The notes under the pieces were generated by a model. The model saw only the letters and a program-made list of their open reading frames with translations, had not been told where the DNA came from and did no database searches. A DNA stretch of 33,865 nt from Methylomonas sp. (GTDB taxonomy: Bacteria; Pseudomonadota; Gammaproteobacteria; Methylococcales; Methylomonadaceae): NCBI GenBank assembly GCA_026990815.1, contig JALXCS010000384.1, positions 1 through 33,865 on the forward strand, written 5' to 3'. A program made the translations under genes and the position numbers. Numbering within the stretch: the first letter of the stretch is position 1; every line of letters begins with the position of its first letter. This document shows, in pieces, positions 23,640-33,006 of this stretch.

Positions 23640-25829
23640 TTAAGGACAAACACTACGGTTGTTGACTGACTCAAGTAATAATTGCTGAAATTGATGCTTT
23701 TTCATGGGTCGATAAATGAAATAACCTTGTCCCATATTGCAACCTTCTTTTTTCAAAAAATCATACTGCCACTGATTTTCTATACCTTCAGCAACAACTT
23801 TTATGTTCATGCCATGGGCCATTGCAATAATGGCTTTAACAATGCCTACCTGGCCATCACTTTCCATATTTGACACAAACGATCGATCAATTTTCACGGT
23901 ATCAACCGGAAATCGATGTAAATAGCTTAATGATGAATAGCCTGTACCAAAATCATCAATCGATAAGCTGATATTATATTCTTTCAAAGCATTCAGTTTT
24001 TCCAGATTGGTCTCGGCATTATTCATCATGACGGTTTCGGTTAATTCAAACTCGAGATGCCTGTTGAGTTCGTAATCTGGAAATTGATTTCTCACTTTTT
24101 CTAAAATATCAGACTGATGAAATTGCAATGAACTGATATTCAATGCCAGTTTGAAGTTTTCCCGTATCAGCCCTTGCTGCTTCCAGAATTTTAAATACTG
24201 AGTGATTTGTGCAAACAACCAGTCACCGATTCCCAGAATTTGACCGGTTTCTTCAGCCAATGGAATAAATTCTGCCGGCGAAATCTCGCCTTTAGTTCGA
24301 TGATGCCAACGCATTAAAGCCTCCGCACCAATTAAACACCCCCTTTGTAGACAAATTTGCGGCTGAAAAACAAGAGACAATTCATCTTTGGCAATGGCAT
24401 TTCTTAAATCCGATTCCAGAGTTAGCCGATACAGTGATCGCTCATTCATGGCCTTGGTGTAATACTGGAAGTTATTTTTGCCATTTGCTTTCGCGCTATA
24501 CATTGCAGTATCAGCATTTTTTAAAAGCGTCTGAATACTGCCACCATCGTTTGGTGAAATTGCTATGCCGATGCTGAAGGTTACATAAACTTCATGCCCG
24601 TCCAGGTCAAAAGGTTTTTCAAGCGCTTTTAATAACCGATTAGCAACACTGGCTGCAACCTCTTCATTTGGAATATCTGCTAAAAAAACCGTAAATTCAT
24701 CACCGCCCAATCGGCCTATATCAAAGCGGTTAAAATCAATGGAACTGGCACTAAAAACCCGATCTGGAAGTATATTACCGATCAGCCTGTAGTTTTCAGT
24801 TTTGTAGCTTTTATCCTTTTCAGCTGTCCGAATGCATTTTCTTAATCTTTCAGTAATTTTGCATAATAGTAAATCACCAAAATTGTGACCCAATGAATCA
24901 TTGACCCGCTTAAAATCATCCAGATCAATAAAAAGCAAAGCAGACAATAATTGATATTTTTTGTTGGTAACTAAAACTTTATCCAGAACCAGCAAGAAAG
25001 CTTCCCGATTCATTAATCCAGTCAGGGAATCAAAATAAGCCAGCGCCCTGACCTGATCTTCGGTATTCCGTCGTTCCGTAATGTCCTGCAAGGTACCAAT
25101 ACAATCCACTACTTCATTGACATCATTTTTTATAACATTGCCCATATGGGAAATAATCTTCTTAGTCCCATCCCCAGTGAATATTTCATGCTCAATTTCA
25201 AAACTGACACGATTATTGACACAATTGACGATTGCCTGCCTGACCGCTTCAGTATCATGCCCGGGTACATGCTCGAGAAAATCTTGCACAGTAAAACTTT
25301 TTCTGGGATGTGCTTGGATTTCCAGTAAATCATAAACGGTGTTCGACCAATTAAATGATTCATTGACCAAGTGATAGTCCCAATTGGCGATCTTGGCGAT
25401 TTTTTGCGCTTTAGTCAGCCTCTCTTCACTGGATAACAAAGATAAGTTGATTTCATAAGCGCGCAATAAAAATTTGATGCGATAAATCAGAATTGTCCAG
25501 TTTATTGGTTTCCTGGAAAAATCCGTAGCACCAGCCTGAAAGGCATTCTCGATGGATTGATACTCTTCAGTTCCGGCAACAAAAACAATAGGTTTACCGT
25601 TACACATCGAATTTTGTCGTAGCTTCCTGCAAACATCAACACCGCCCATATCTGGTAAATCGTAATCGAGTAATACAAGATCCGGAATACAAGCCAGATC
25701 CTTGGCGATACCTTCGTTCCCTGTAGACGCTGTAAATACTTGATAACCAAACTGCGATAATTTTTTTTCTGCAATCAGGCAGAGCGTCGGATCATCATCA
25801 ATAACTAAAATTTTGTAAACCTTATCCAT
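23640..25829 (-). CDS. Response regulator with PAS, GGDEF and EAL domains
   Basis: A cytoplasmic protein of about 729 residues. The receiver domain (about 1-120) has phospho-acceptor Asp55 in LVLLDYDLPD. A PAS region follows (about 150-265, ending in a CIGTLQDITERR PAC-like strand). The GGDEF domain carries an intact RLGGDEF (375-379) and the EAL domain an intact EALMRWHH (Glu503), ELTETVMM, DDFGTGYSSLSYL, KIDRSF and EGIEN, so both cyclase and phosphodiesterase may be active. An unusually long insert (about 35 residues) separates LRKCIR from RLGGDEF, and no RXXD inhibitory site is at the usual position. I chose ATG 25829, which overlaps the kinase stop by 8 bp; an ATG at 25850 would add seven residues. 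It is probably phosphorylated by the upstream kinase. Confidence 0.9.
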   Translation of the reverse strand: MDKVYKILVIDDDPTLCLIAEKKLSQFGYQVFTASTGNEGIAKDLACIPDLVLLDYDLPDMGGVDVCRKLRQNSMCNGKPIVFVAGTEEYQSIENAFQAGATDFSRKPINWTILIYRIKFLLRAYEINLSLLSSEERLTKAQKIAKIANWDYHLVNESFNWSNTVYDLLEIQAHPRKSFTVQDFLEHVPGHDTEAVRQAIVNCVNNRVSFEIEHEIFTGDGTKKIISHMGNVIKNDVNEVVDCIGTLQDITERRNTEDQVRALAYFDSLTGLMNREAFLLVLDKVLVTNKKYQLLSALLFIDLDDFKRVNDSLGHNFGDLLLCKITERLRKCIRTAEKDKSYKTENYRLIGNILPDRVFSASSIDFNRFDIGRLGGDEFTVFLADIPNEEVAASVANRLLKALEKPFDLDGHEVYVTFSIGIAISPNDGGSIQTLLKNADTAMYSAKANGKNNFQYYTKAMNERSLYRLTLESDLRNAIAKDELSLVFQPQICLQRGCLIGAEALMRWHHRTKGEISPAEFIPLAEETGQILGIGDWLFAQITQYLKFWKQQGLIRENFKLALNISSLQFHQSDILEKVRNQFPDYELNRHLEFELTETVMMNNAETNLEKLNALKEYNISLSIDDFGTGYSSLSYLHRFPVDTVKIDRSFVSNMESDGQVGIVKAIIAMAHGMNIKVVAEGIENQWQYDFLKKEGCNMGQGYFIYRPMKKHQFQQLLLESVNNRSVCP

Positions 25830-28554
25830 TTGCTTCACAACTCGCCTCATCCATTAGAATGTTTGCATAGGCCTTTAAGACATATTGATATTCTTGATTA
25901 ATTGTCCGCCACAATTCTTGTGCTTCCAGTATTTTATTAGTGGTCGCGAGCTTTTCAAGCTCTTTGAACAAACCTGATAATCTCCTGGCAGCAACATTCA
26001 TACTACTGGATTTTAATTGATGAGCACATTTAGCAATAATGTCACATGATTTTTTTGTAAAAGCTCTCTCTATTTGTTGAAAAACCTGATCGGCATTTTC
26101 AAAAAAGGTGGAGCTGATCTGGCTGATGAATTGTTTAGAATCACCTTCGTCCATTGCTATCAGATCTTCAATCATAGCCTTGTCCAAAACATCATGGCCA
26201 GGAAATTCTTTCTCATTATCTGTTTTCTGCTGCTTGCTGACAACTGGCAACCATTGCTCGATAACACTCAGCAGTTGTTTCTTCTTGAATGGTTTACTTA
26301 AAAAATCATCCATACCCGCAGCAAGACATGCCTCTTTATCTTCCTTAAAGGCATTTGCTGTCAAAGCAATAATGGGAATATGTTTACCAGCTTGTTTTTC
26401 CAGTTCGCGAATTTCCCGGCTCGCTGTAAAACCATCCATGATAGGCATTTGGCAATCCATTAAGATCAAATCCAATTTATTGGTCTTGTATATATCCAAA
26501 GCAATTTTTCCATTAGAAGCAGCGTAAATTTTAAAGCCGGATTGCTTTAGCATTGTCTGTGCCATCAACATATTAACAGGATTATCCTCGACGATTAACA
26601 CGTTGAGCTGCCCTGCAATTTCACTAAAAATGATATCCGACAAATCGGCATTTATTAGCCGGTTAATTTGTTCTACCAGGTACAAATTATCATCGCTGAC
26701 TTGAATAAAAGCCATATTAGTCAGCTGTTTTACTACTTGATTATCAGTTTTATTTTCTAAACAGTAAGCGGCAGCGATTTTTTGATCGTCGTCGGTTTTC
26801 TGTTGCTGCCAGAAAATCGCTTGTTCAATGCTTGTTTGGGTGAAAAGTAACAAAACATATTTTTTTATTAAATCCGGCTGCTGTAGCAATAATATTGCAT
26901 CTGAACAACGAATTACTTCGACGTTATAATCGAGTTGTTTTAATTGCAAAGCAAATTCAGATCCCGGCTGATCCTCAAACAATGCGATTAATGGCGCCTC
27001 AACTGATGTTCCTTGCTTAGACTCGGGTGCCGCAAGAGTTAGTGGCAATCTCAGCACAAATTCTGTTCCCAATCCTTCAATGCTTTGAAAACAAATTTCA
27101 CCTCTTAATAGGGTCACCATTCTTTTTACTATTGCCAAACCTAAACCAGTTCCGCCAAATTTTCGGGTATTGGAGGCATCAGCCTGTGTGAAAGGTTCGA
27201 ACAATGCTGCTTGCTTTTCTTTGGAAATACCAATCCCTGTATCCCTGACAGTAATGATAAGTTCACAGGTATCAGGTCCAGTTTTTTGTGTTTTTACAGT
27301 TAATGAAACAGTGCCGCGTTCAGTAAATTTGATGGAATTATTTAACAAATTATGTAGAATCTGACGGATTTTTTGCTCATCTCCATACAAAAAATGAGGT
27401 AAACCCGTATCGACCTGATGATCTAACAACACGGATTTACTGCTACTGGCATGACGATTACTGGCCAATACGGTATTTAACAGATCATAAACATCAAACC
27501 AAACTAGATCCACTTCCATTTTCCCTGCTTCAATTTTAGAAAAATCAAGAATATCGTTAATCTGATTGAGCAGGGAATTGCCTGATTGATTAATTATATT
27601 GACGTAATCGCTTTGTTGCTGATCCAGATGAGAATCTTTCAGTAAATCCGAATACCCGATTATTGCATTCAGTGGTGTGCGAATTTCATGGCTCATCACG
27701 GATAAAAATTCTGACTTCGCCTGGCTGGCTTTTTGAGCCTGATCAGCTAACACTAATGCTTTATTTTTTGACTTGACCAGATCTTTGGTTCGTTCTTCTA
27801 CCAATTCTTCCAGATTTTCTTTCTGATGCTGCAAGGCATTATTCCAATGCTGAATTTTGTCCAGCATATTATTAAATGCCTGACTCAAACGTCCAATTTC
27901 ATCCGACGATTGAATGGTTGCTCGCTTATCATATTTACCAGATTTTCGGACATCCTCACTAATAGCCAACAATTCCAGAATCGGGTCACTCAGTTTTTTG
28001 GCAAATCGCTCCATGACCAGAAAAATCAACCAGGAAGCCATTAACAAGCCACAGATAGCTATGGCTAAATCTCTGCCCAAGCGTTGATAAATATCATGCA
28101 AGGAAATAACCAATACCATCTTGCCCCAAATAACATCATCTTGAACCAACGGTTTACAGACAGTAAGATAGGTCAATGAAAACTCATGAGCCTCGCAGAA
28201 AATAGATTGGATTAATTCTTTTTCAGGTATTTTCCAGTCGCCAGCACGTTGATAAAATGCAAAAGGCTGCTGTTGATTAGGTTTTATCACTGCTGCGAAA
28301 ACAATATCTTTATGCGCTTTCAGGGTTTCCAAAGTTAGCTTGGCATCGACCGGATTATCAAATATCAGTGCAGGGGTTATGGCCAGAGTTGTGATTTCAG
28401 CCAGTGCATTTGCTTCATTGCTCAAAACTGAACGGTTTGAAAGAAACGAATTCAGCATTAAAATGCTACCAGAAATCAGCAACATCAATAATATGCTTAT
28501 ACTTAATAGTATACGTAGCTTGTCTTTGATTGATGCGTTAGTAAAGCTGATCAT
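25822..28554 (-). CDS. Hybrid sensor histidine kinase with receiver and HPt domains
   Basis: A 910-residue inner-membrane kinase. Membrane helices at about residues 13-35 and 155-175 enclose a periplasmic sensor resembling CHASE8 (ALAEITTLAITPALIFDNP). Then come HAMP (about 178-235), a coiled coil, HisKA with His289 in MSHEIRTPLNAIIGYSD, and HATPase (NSIKFTERGTVSL, DTGIGI, GGTGLGLAIV). A degenerate receiver-like segment lacks a clear Asp (about 515-630). A true receiver has Asp700 in LILMDCQMPIMDG, and a C-terminal HPt has His845 in AHQLKSSSMN. This makes a complete His-Asp-His relay whose likely final target is the co-operonic receiver-GGDEF-EAL protein. The start has AAGGAGATG upstream. It lies 12 bp after the YfiR-family gene. 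Confidence 0.92.
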   Translation of the reverse strand: MISFTNASIKDKLRILLSISILLMLLISGSILMLNSFLSNRSVLSNEANALAEITTLAITPALIFDNPVDAKLTLETLKAHKDIVFAAVIKPNQQQPFAFYQRAGDWKIPEKELIQSIFCEAHEFSLTYLTVCKPLVQDDVIWGKMVLVISLHDIYQRLGRDLAIAICGLLMASWLIFLVMERFAKKLSDPILELLAISEDVRKSGKYDKRATIQSSDEIGRLSQAFNNMLDKIQHWNNALQHQKENLEELVEERTKDLVKSKNKALVLADQAQKASQAKSEFLSVMSHEIRTPLNAIIGYSDLLKDSHLDQQQSDYVNIINQSGNSLLNQINDILDFSKIEAGKMEVDLVWFDVYDLLNTVLASNRHASSSKSVLLDHQVDTGLPHFLYGDEQKIRQILHNLLNNSIKFTERGTVSLTVKTQKTGPDTCELIITVRDTGIGISKEKQAALFEPFTQADASNTRKFGGTGLGLAIVKRMVTLLRGEICFQSIEGLGTEFVLRLPLTLAAPESKQGTSVEAPLIALFEDQPGSEFALQLKQLDYNVEVIRCSDAILLLQQPDLIKKYVLLLFTQTSIEQAIFWQQQKTDDDQKIAAAYCLENKTDNQVVKQLTNMAFIQVSDDNLYLVEQINRLINADLSDIIFSEIAGQLNVLIVEDNPVNMLMAQTMLKQSGFKIYAASNGKIALDIYKTNKLDLILMDCQMPIMDGFTASREIRELEKQAGKHIPIIALTANAFKEDKEACLAAGMDDFLSKPFKKKQLLSVIEQWLPVVSKQQKTDNEKEFPGHDVLDKAMIEDLIAMDEGDSKQFISQISSTFFENADQVFQQIERAFTKKSCDIIAKCAHQLKSSSMNVAARRLSGLFKELEKLATTNKILEAQELWRTINQEYQYVLKAYANILMDEASCEANG

Positions 28555-28566
28555 ATTTTCATCTCC

Positions 28567-29109
28567 TTATTCCTTTCCAGCTGGAAATTCAAAAATAGTG
28601 GCTAAATTTAGAATCCTTGAACTCACCACCAGGCCCGTTTGTTGTACAACCGGCAAATTGATATTTAACTGCATTTTTCCCCTTTGCTGTTCCAAAGCAA
28701 CCATTCCTCCAGCTTTTAGAAAATCTATCCCTTCTCCAATTGTCAAAGTATCCTGGCCCACAATATCTATTAATGCCCGCTTCGCCAGATTTTTCTTTAA
28801 ATCACCAAAAAAAATCACCTGACAATGTTCCAACGGTCTAAGACGTGATCGATTTAATAATTGCACTTTTTTGCCATTGATGGTTTTAACATTCAAATTG
28901 GAAAAAGATGTCTGTACAACATTATTTCCAATGACGCACACATTCAAAACCGGATTATCTGAGTCCGGCCAGGTAGTAAATCGGGCAAGATTCAGTGTTA
29001 ATGCCGCCAAAACAGATTGCTTGTCAATTGGTTTGGCATATAACGATTTGTGATAACTAATGCACAGTAATGCCCACACAATCATTATTATTTTGTTATT
29101 ATTCAGCAT
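28567..29109 (-). CDS. YfiR-family periplasmic protein (DUF4154)
   Basis: A 180-residue exported protein with a signal peptide (about residues 1-25, ending SLYA|KPID). The YfiR/DUF4154 fold is recognisable from LNLARFTTWPD near residue 40, LNVCVIGNN, CQVIFFGDLKKN, TLTIGEGIDFLKAGGMVALE and NINLPVVQQTGLVVSSRILNLA. In the Pseudomonas YfiBNR system YfiR represses a membrane diguanylate cyclase from the periplasm. Here the partner in the operon is a hybrid kinase with a periplasmic sensor domain, so YfiR may gate the kinase. It is 12 bp after the TonB receptor and 12 bp before the kinase. Confidence 0.88.
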   Translation of the reverse strand: MLNNNKIIMIVWALLCISYHKSLYAKPIDKQSVLAALTLNLARFTTWPDSDNPVLNVCVIGNNVVQTSFSNLNVKTINGKKVQLLNRSRLRPLEHCQVIFFGDLKKNLAKRALIDIVGQDTLTIGEGIDFLKAGGMVALEQQRGKMQLNINLPVVQQTGLVVSSRILNLATIFEFPAGKE

Positions 29110-29121
29110 TATAAATGCCCG

Positions 29122-31155
29122 TTATTGCCCAAACTGCCAGGTTATTTTTCCATAGACTCCTCGTTCAATCGCTATTGCATTCAATGTGGTTTCCTTGGTA
29201 TATTCTAGATGCTGGCTTGCCAATAAATTTTGGCCTACCAGAGATAGCTCAATTCCTGCAACTGGTCTCCATGCCATACGAATATCCAAGGAAACATATT
29301 CTTTTATGGGGTCTTTCTCATTACCAGCATTCAGACTAACCGCAAAATTCCTGTCGACGTATCGAAAAAAAACATCGAGATCAATATCATTTCCAAGGGA
29401 TATAACACTTCGTAAAGAAAACTGTTGCTGAGGACTGGCCCCTAGTTCACTGATAGCTTTTTCGTTGTTAAAATCAGTTTTCAATAAGCTGTAATTCATA
29501 TCCCATCGCCACCAATCTAACATTTGCCAGACAGTTGCTGCTTCAAATCCATAGGTTTTAGCCCTGAGATTATTACTTAAAAAATAAGGTTGCTTAATAT
29601 ATCGACCATTAAAAACCGGCGTACCTAATTCAAGTGACCTCAACTTATTGTAAGTATTAAAAAATGCCGTTATGTCAATTGACACATTTTGTATCCAGGT
29701 TGTTCGGTAGCCAAGTTCATAACTGATCACTTCCTCGGGCTCAAAATTCCTTTGCCCTTCGAATACCAGGGCAACAGGAGGTCTAAAAAATGGAGGAGTC
29801 GTTGTAGCCTGTGGAGGTTCCAGAAATTGCAAAGAAACTATATCATGTTCGAAGCGAGAAGGTGTTCTCACCGCTCTCGATACCGCCCCCCATAACCGAT
29901 GATGACGATGAGGTATCCACAATAACCTGGCAGTTGGTTGTATTTCAAAACCACTATAATCATTATGTTCAAATTTTGACCCTAACGTGAGCCATAACGA
30001 TTCATCGATCAGAGTTATTTCATCCTGAACGAAACCGCTGACTAACTGATCATTTCTACTTGAAGGCAACAATTTGGTGGTAACACTTATATTTGAATCA
30101 TCGTGGCTAAAGCGATAGCCTATTCCCCAAACTAAATCATTCCATCCCAAAAAATCAAACCGATGTTGAAAATCAATATCAAATGTATGCCTGCTTTCTT
30201 TTAAAAAAGCAGATTGCCGTTCATAATAATCATAAAATATTTGTAAAGTAGAATCAGAAGTCGCTGAAAAAGTATGCTGATGACGAAGCAACATATTTCC
30301 ACCAAAAGAATCAACAGTTTCATCCATTCTGTTTCGATAGGGCGACGATACCTGAAACAATGTTGTATCTTGATTGATATGGCTCTGAAAGATATCTCCT
30401 TGCAAAGTTATCGTATCATCAATCGATGGTTGAGAATCCATTCTGAAACCACCTTGAACCTTATCCCATGCATCGCCAGCGGGTCCGCCAGTTTTTTTGG
30501 TATTTTGATCTCGATTAAACCCCATGACATATGCTCTTGCGCTTGTATCATCTGATATCTTCCCGCCATAGCGGAAAGCGCCGAATCCTTGTTCTTCAGT
30601 TCCACCGCCGGCTGTTATTAATCCCCCCTGTGTATCAGAAGAATGTTTGGTTATAATGTTAATCACACCGTTAACAGCATTAGCGCCCCATAGAGTAGCC
30701 CCGGGGCCACGAATTACTTCGATACGTTCAACGTCCTCCAGCATCACATCCTGATTTTCCCAATAAACTCCAGCAAAGGCGCGCGTATAAATACTCCGAC
30801 CATCGATCAAGACCAGTAGTTTATTAGCAAACCTACCATTAAACCCACGTGCAGTCACAGCCCAGGAGTTGGCACTAATGCGGGCAACGTCAAGTCCGGG
30901 TGCCAATCTTAAGGCTTCGGGAATAGAAGTAGCACCAATTCGCTTAATATCTTCATTGGTAATCACAAAAATTGCGGCAGGAGAATCATTAAGAGATTTT
31001 GCTTTTTTTGCAGTTGAGATCACTTCCACATTCAACAGATCTTCAACGCTTAAGCTCATTAGCTCTTCAGAATCAGCGCTTACATAATGGCTGTGAATAA
31101 AAGAAACCACTATCACAATTAGAAACTGGATAATCAGTCGATTTTTTCCGTTCAT
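29122..31155 (-). CDS. TonB-dependent outer-membrane receptor
   Basis: A 677-residue precursor with a signal peptide (about residues 1-27). The plug domain (about 35-165) has LNVEVISTAKKAKSLNDSP, RIGATSIPEALRLAPGLDV, ARGFNGRFANKLLVLIDGRS and VERIEVIRGPGATLWGANAV. A beta-barrel follows to the C-terminus (YGKITWQFGQ), with the late motif NLRAKTYGFEAATVW. It resembles small BtuB/CirA-like receptors; the substrate cannot be told. No N-terminal signalling domain for an anti-sigma factor is present. It is the first gene of an operon with YfiR, a hybrid kinase and a GGDEF-EAL protein. No clear Shine-Dalgarno precedes the ATG, and a 7-bp inverted repeat (GTCTTAA/TTAAGAC, 31156-31190) directly precedes it. 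Confidence 0.92.
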   Translation of the reverse strand: MNGKNRLIIQFLIVIVVSFIHSHYVSADSEELMSLSVEDLLNVEVISTAKKAKSLNDSPAAIFVITNEDIKRIGATSIPEALRLAPGLDVARISANSWAVTARGFNGRFANKLLVLIDGRSIYTRAFAGVYWENQDVMLEDVERIEVIRGPGATLWGANAVNGVINIITKHSSDTQGGLITAGGGTEEQGFGAFRYGGKISDDTSARAYVMGFNRDQNTKKTGGPAGDAWDKVQGGFRMDSQPSIDDTITLQGDIFQSHINQDTTLFQVSSPYRNRMDETVDSFGGNMLLRHQHTFSATSDSTLQIFYDYYERQSAFLKESRHTFDIDFQHRFDFLGWNDLVWGIGYRFSHDDSNISVTTKLLPSSRNDQLVSGFVQDEITLIDESLWLTLGSKFEHNDYSGFEIQPTARLLWIPHRHHRLWGAVSRAVRTPSRFEHDIVSLQFLEPPQATTTPPFFRPPVALVFEGQRNFEPEEVISYELGYRTTWIQNVSIDITAFFNTYNKLRSLELGTPVFNGRYIKQPYFLSNNLRAKTYGFEAATVWQMLDWWRWDMNYSLLKTDFNNEKAISELGASPQQQFSLRSVISLGNDIDLDVFFRYVDRNFAVSLNAGNEKDPIKEYVSLDIRMAWRPVAGIELSLVGQNLLASQHLEYTKETTLNAIAIERGVYGKITWQFGQ

Positions 31156-31299
31156 GTCTTAAATCAAGTGAATTAACTATAAATTAAGACTAGCAGTTTC
31201 TAAAAAATTGGTAGGGCTAATTTAATACGATAGAATGGTGGATGTTATTGATTGTGAAAGAAATGGAGATTTTATGATACTTCCAAACGATCTTACGGA

Positions 31300-32004
31300 T
31301 CAAAATGGAATATTGAGAATCTGACCGGTTTCTATCAGATTTGGATCTTTCAATTTATCCTTGTTTGCATTAAACAACAACATATATTTATCGCCTGATC
31401 CATATATTTTTTTTGATATTTTATATAATGAATCCCCCTTAAGAACAACAATGGTCTGCCGCTTCTGGGTTTGCTTTTCTTCTGGGCCGGTACTGTTTTC
31501 ATCCAGTGTTGTTTTGCTGACTTCGGCATTAAGCGCCTGTATATATGGATCATTTTGATCACCCCGGGCTAAATTTTTACTGGAACTGACAATATCATTA
31601 ACAACTTTTTCAGCATATTCAGCCATCTCAGGTTGGATATCAGGCTGTTTTTTTTGCTTTAATTCTGCCATTGCCTGACGAACAATATCATGAATTTCAT
31701 CAATCTTGCGTCCTTCCTTTACTCCAGAAGAAATAACCTCGGCCAATTGTTTTTTCTTGTGTTTTTTGCTGCTTTTCCCAGTAAGAATAATTTCCAACTG
31801 ATCACTAATTTTCTTTGCTAGCTCATCAACAGAACCATCAAGAACAACACCTGGTTCAGGCTCACTATCAGTAGTGATAACTTGTGTGGATTTCATTTTG
31901 GTTTTATTTGCCTCGTTACTCAAAGCCTCAATATAAGGATCGGGGGGGGCAGCAACTGCAGACAAAGTCACAAACAAGATTGAAAGTTTGATTAACGTGT
32001 TCAT
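31300..32004 (-). CDS. Exported LysM-domain protein
   Basis: I place the start at 32004 (MNTLIKLSILFVTLSAVAAP), giving 234 residues. AGAGG lies at proper distance, and the chain then begins with a signal peptide; the longer frame from 32058 would add 18 residues and spoil it. The mature protein has two copies of a short motif, DPYIEALSNEANKT near the N-terminus and DPYIQALNAEVSKT near residue 155, around a Lys-rich helical region. A C-terminal LysM domain (about 185-234: VVLKGDSLYKISKKIYGSGD and NLIETGQILNIPF) should bind peptidoglycan. It is last in an operon, 17 bp after the rhodanese-like gene. Confidence 0.85.
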   Translation of the reverse strand: MNTLIKLSILFVTLSAVAAPPDPYIEALSNEANKTKMKSTQVITTDSEPEPGVVLDGSVDELAKKISDQLEIILTGKSSKKHKKKQLAEVISSGVKEGRKIDEIHDIVRQAMAELKQKKQPDIQPEMAEYAEKVVNDIVSSSKNLARGDQNDPYIQALNAEVSKTTLDENSTGPEEKQTQKRQTIVVLKGDSLYKISKKIYGSGDKYMLLFNANKDKLKDPNLIETGQILNIPF

Positions 32005-32010
32005 AGCAAA

Positions 32011-32015
32011 CCTCT
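32011..32015 (-). promoter_or_regulatory. Ribosome binding site fixing the LysM gene start
   Basis: AGAGG on the minus strand, 6 bases before the ATG at 32004. It supports this ATG over the in-frame ATG at 32058, which lies inside the rhodanese-like gene. Confidence 0.7.
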
Positions 32016-32021
32016 TTAATT

Positions 32022-32657
32022 TTATGGAATAACAGTTGTTAATCCTAGCAACTGCCAATCCTGCATACCGCCACGATACCAGAATAATTTATTTTCCGGA
32101 TAGCCAATTTTAATGAGCGCCTTGATTGCCCTGGTCGATTGACCACACCATAATCCATTGCAAAAAAGCATTAATTCGCGGGCCTTTTCAAAATTCCAAC
32201 CACCATCTTTGCTTTTATTCCCCCCTAGTAATTTAAGAATTCGAGATGTGTGGGGATTTTCTGTTCCGGCAGTCAAAATAGGAAACGGGATATTCACAGA
32301 ACCAGGAATAGTGCCTTTTTCGTACCATTGGGGTAATCGGGCATCAATTAATGCACCCTTGCCTTTTTTGACTTGATTATCCAGGAAATTCAACAATTCC
32401 AGCACTCCAACAGTCTGCACCTTGTCTGTAAGCTTGATGGGGTGCACACAAAACGGTGGGCAAGGCCTTGATGTTTTCGCATAACTGTTCGTCAAGCGGT
32501 GTTCCGGATCCTGTGTCCTCATTATTCTGACAATCTGGCCATTGTGCCTAACATCAAGATAAGGAAGATCAGTCGTAATCTTTATTTTTATCTCATCTTC
32601 GGCCTGTATTACCCATGATCCACTTAACATCAAAAAAGTTATCAATATTTTTTTCAT
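32022..32657 (-). CDS. Exported rhodanese-like domain protein
   Basis: A 211-residue precursor with a signal peptide (about residues 1-20, SWVIQA|EDE). The rhodanese domain covers about residues 80-205, with GALIDARLPQWYEKGTIPGS, then the Cys-containing active loop LMLFCNGLWCGQSTRA and FWYRGGMQDWQLLG. The loop Cys is present, so sulfur transfer or redox activity is possible in the periplasm; the second Cys four residues on is unusual for a thiosulfate sulfurtransferase. An N-terminal segment (about 22-78) with CPPFC is additional. Its ATG overlaps the lipoprotein stop by 4 bp. Confidence 0.85.
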   Translation of the reverse strand: MKKILITFLMLSGSWVIQAEDEIKIKITTDLPYLDVRHNGQIVRIMRTQDPEHRLTNSYAKTSRPCPPFCVHPIKLTDKVQTVGVLELLNFLDNQVKKGKGALIDARLPQWYEKGTIPGSVNIPFPILTAGTENPHTSRILKLLGGNKSKDGGWNFEKARELMLFCNGLWCGQSTRAIKALIKIGYPENKLFWYRGGMQDWQLLGLTTVIP

Positions 32658-32959
32658 TGTTGTTGCTCCTCTTTTGCGACTTCGTCTTCTACCGCATTTT
32701 CTACGGCGTCCTGAATTGAATCCTGAACAACTTCGTAAATTGCATCGTTGAATTCATCAATACTCAAAGGCTGGTCTGATTTTTCATCTTCTGATGGTGC
32801 GGAAACAGTAGAAGCAGACTCATCATTTTCATTAACCACAACCGGTTGTTGCGGCGCTTCAGTTTGATTATCCGGTTGTTTTTCAGTTTCACTTTGCTGA
32901 CAACCAATAAGAACCCAAACCAACGGGATAAACAACAATAGTTTGTTGAGGTATTTCAT
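32654..32959 (-). CDS. Small acidic lipoprotein
   Basis: A 101-residue precursor with a lipobox WVLIGC near residue 20, so it should be lipid-anchored. The mature part is strongly acidic and low in complexity (Glu, Asp, Gln, Ser), ending in a predicted helix NDAIYEVVQDSIQDAVENAV and KEEQQQ. I use ATG 32959 because GAGGAT lies 8 bases upstream; a GTG at 32965 in the same frame is too close to that site. It follows the Cache-HAMP gene by 47 bp and overlaps the rhodanese-like gene by 4 bp. Function unknown. Confidence 0.78.
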   Translation of the reverse strand: MKYLNKLLLFIPLVWVLIGCQQSETEKQPDNQTEAPQQPVVVNENDESASTVSAPSEDEKSDQPLSIDEFNDAIYEVVQDSIQDAVENAVEDEVAKEEQQQ

Positions 32960-32967
32960 GAACACTG

Positions 32968-32973
32968 ATCCTC
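32968..32973 (-). promoter_or_regulatory. Ribosome binding site fixing the lipoprotein start
   Basis: GAGGAT on the minus strand with 8 bases to the ATG at 32959. The alternative GTG at 32965 would have only 2 bases of spacing. Confidence 0.65.
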
Positions 32974-33006
32974 TTTTTGAATATTAATTTATGCCAAACA
33001 GCAATG

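Noticed and set aside
23640..29109. A classical YfiBNR system
   Set aside because: The YfiR-family gene is present, but there is no membrane CHASE-HAMP-GGDEF protein (YfiN) and no OmpA-type YfiB; a hybrid kinase and a TonB receptor take those places.
31281..31299. Terminator after the LysM gene (GATC...GATC palindrome)
   Set aside because: The stem is only four pairs and has no T-run.
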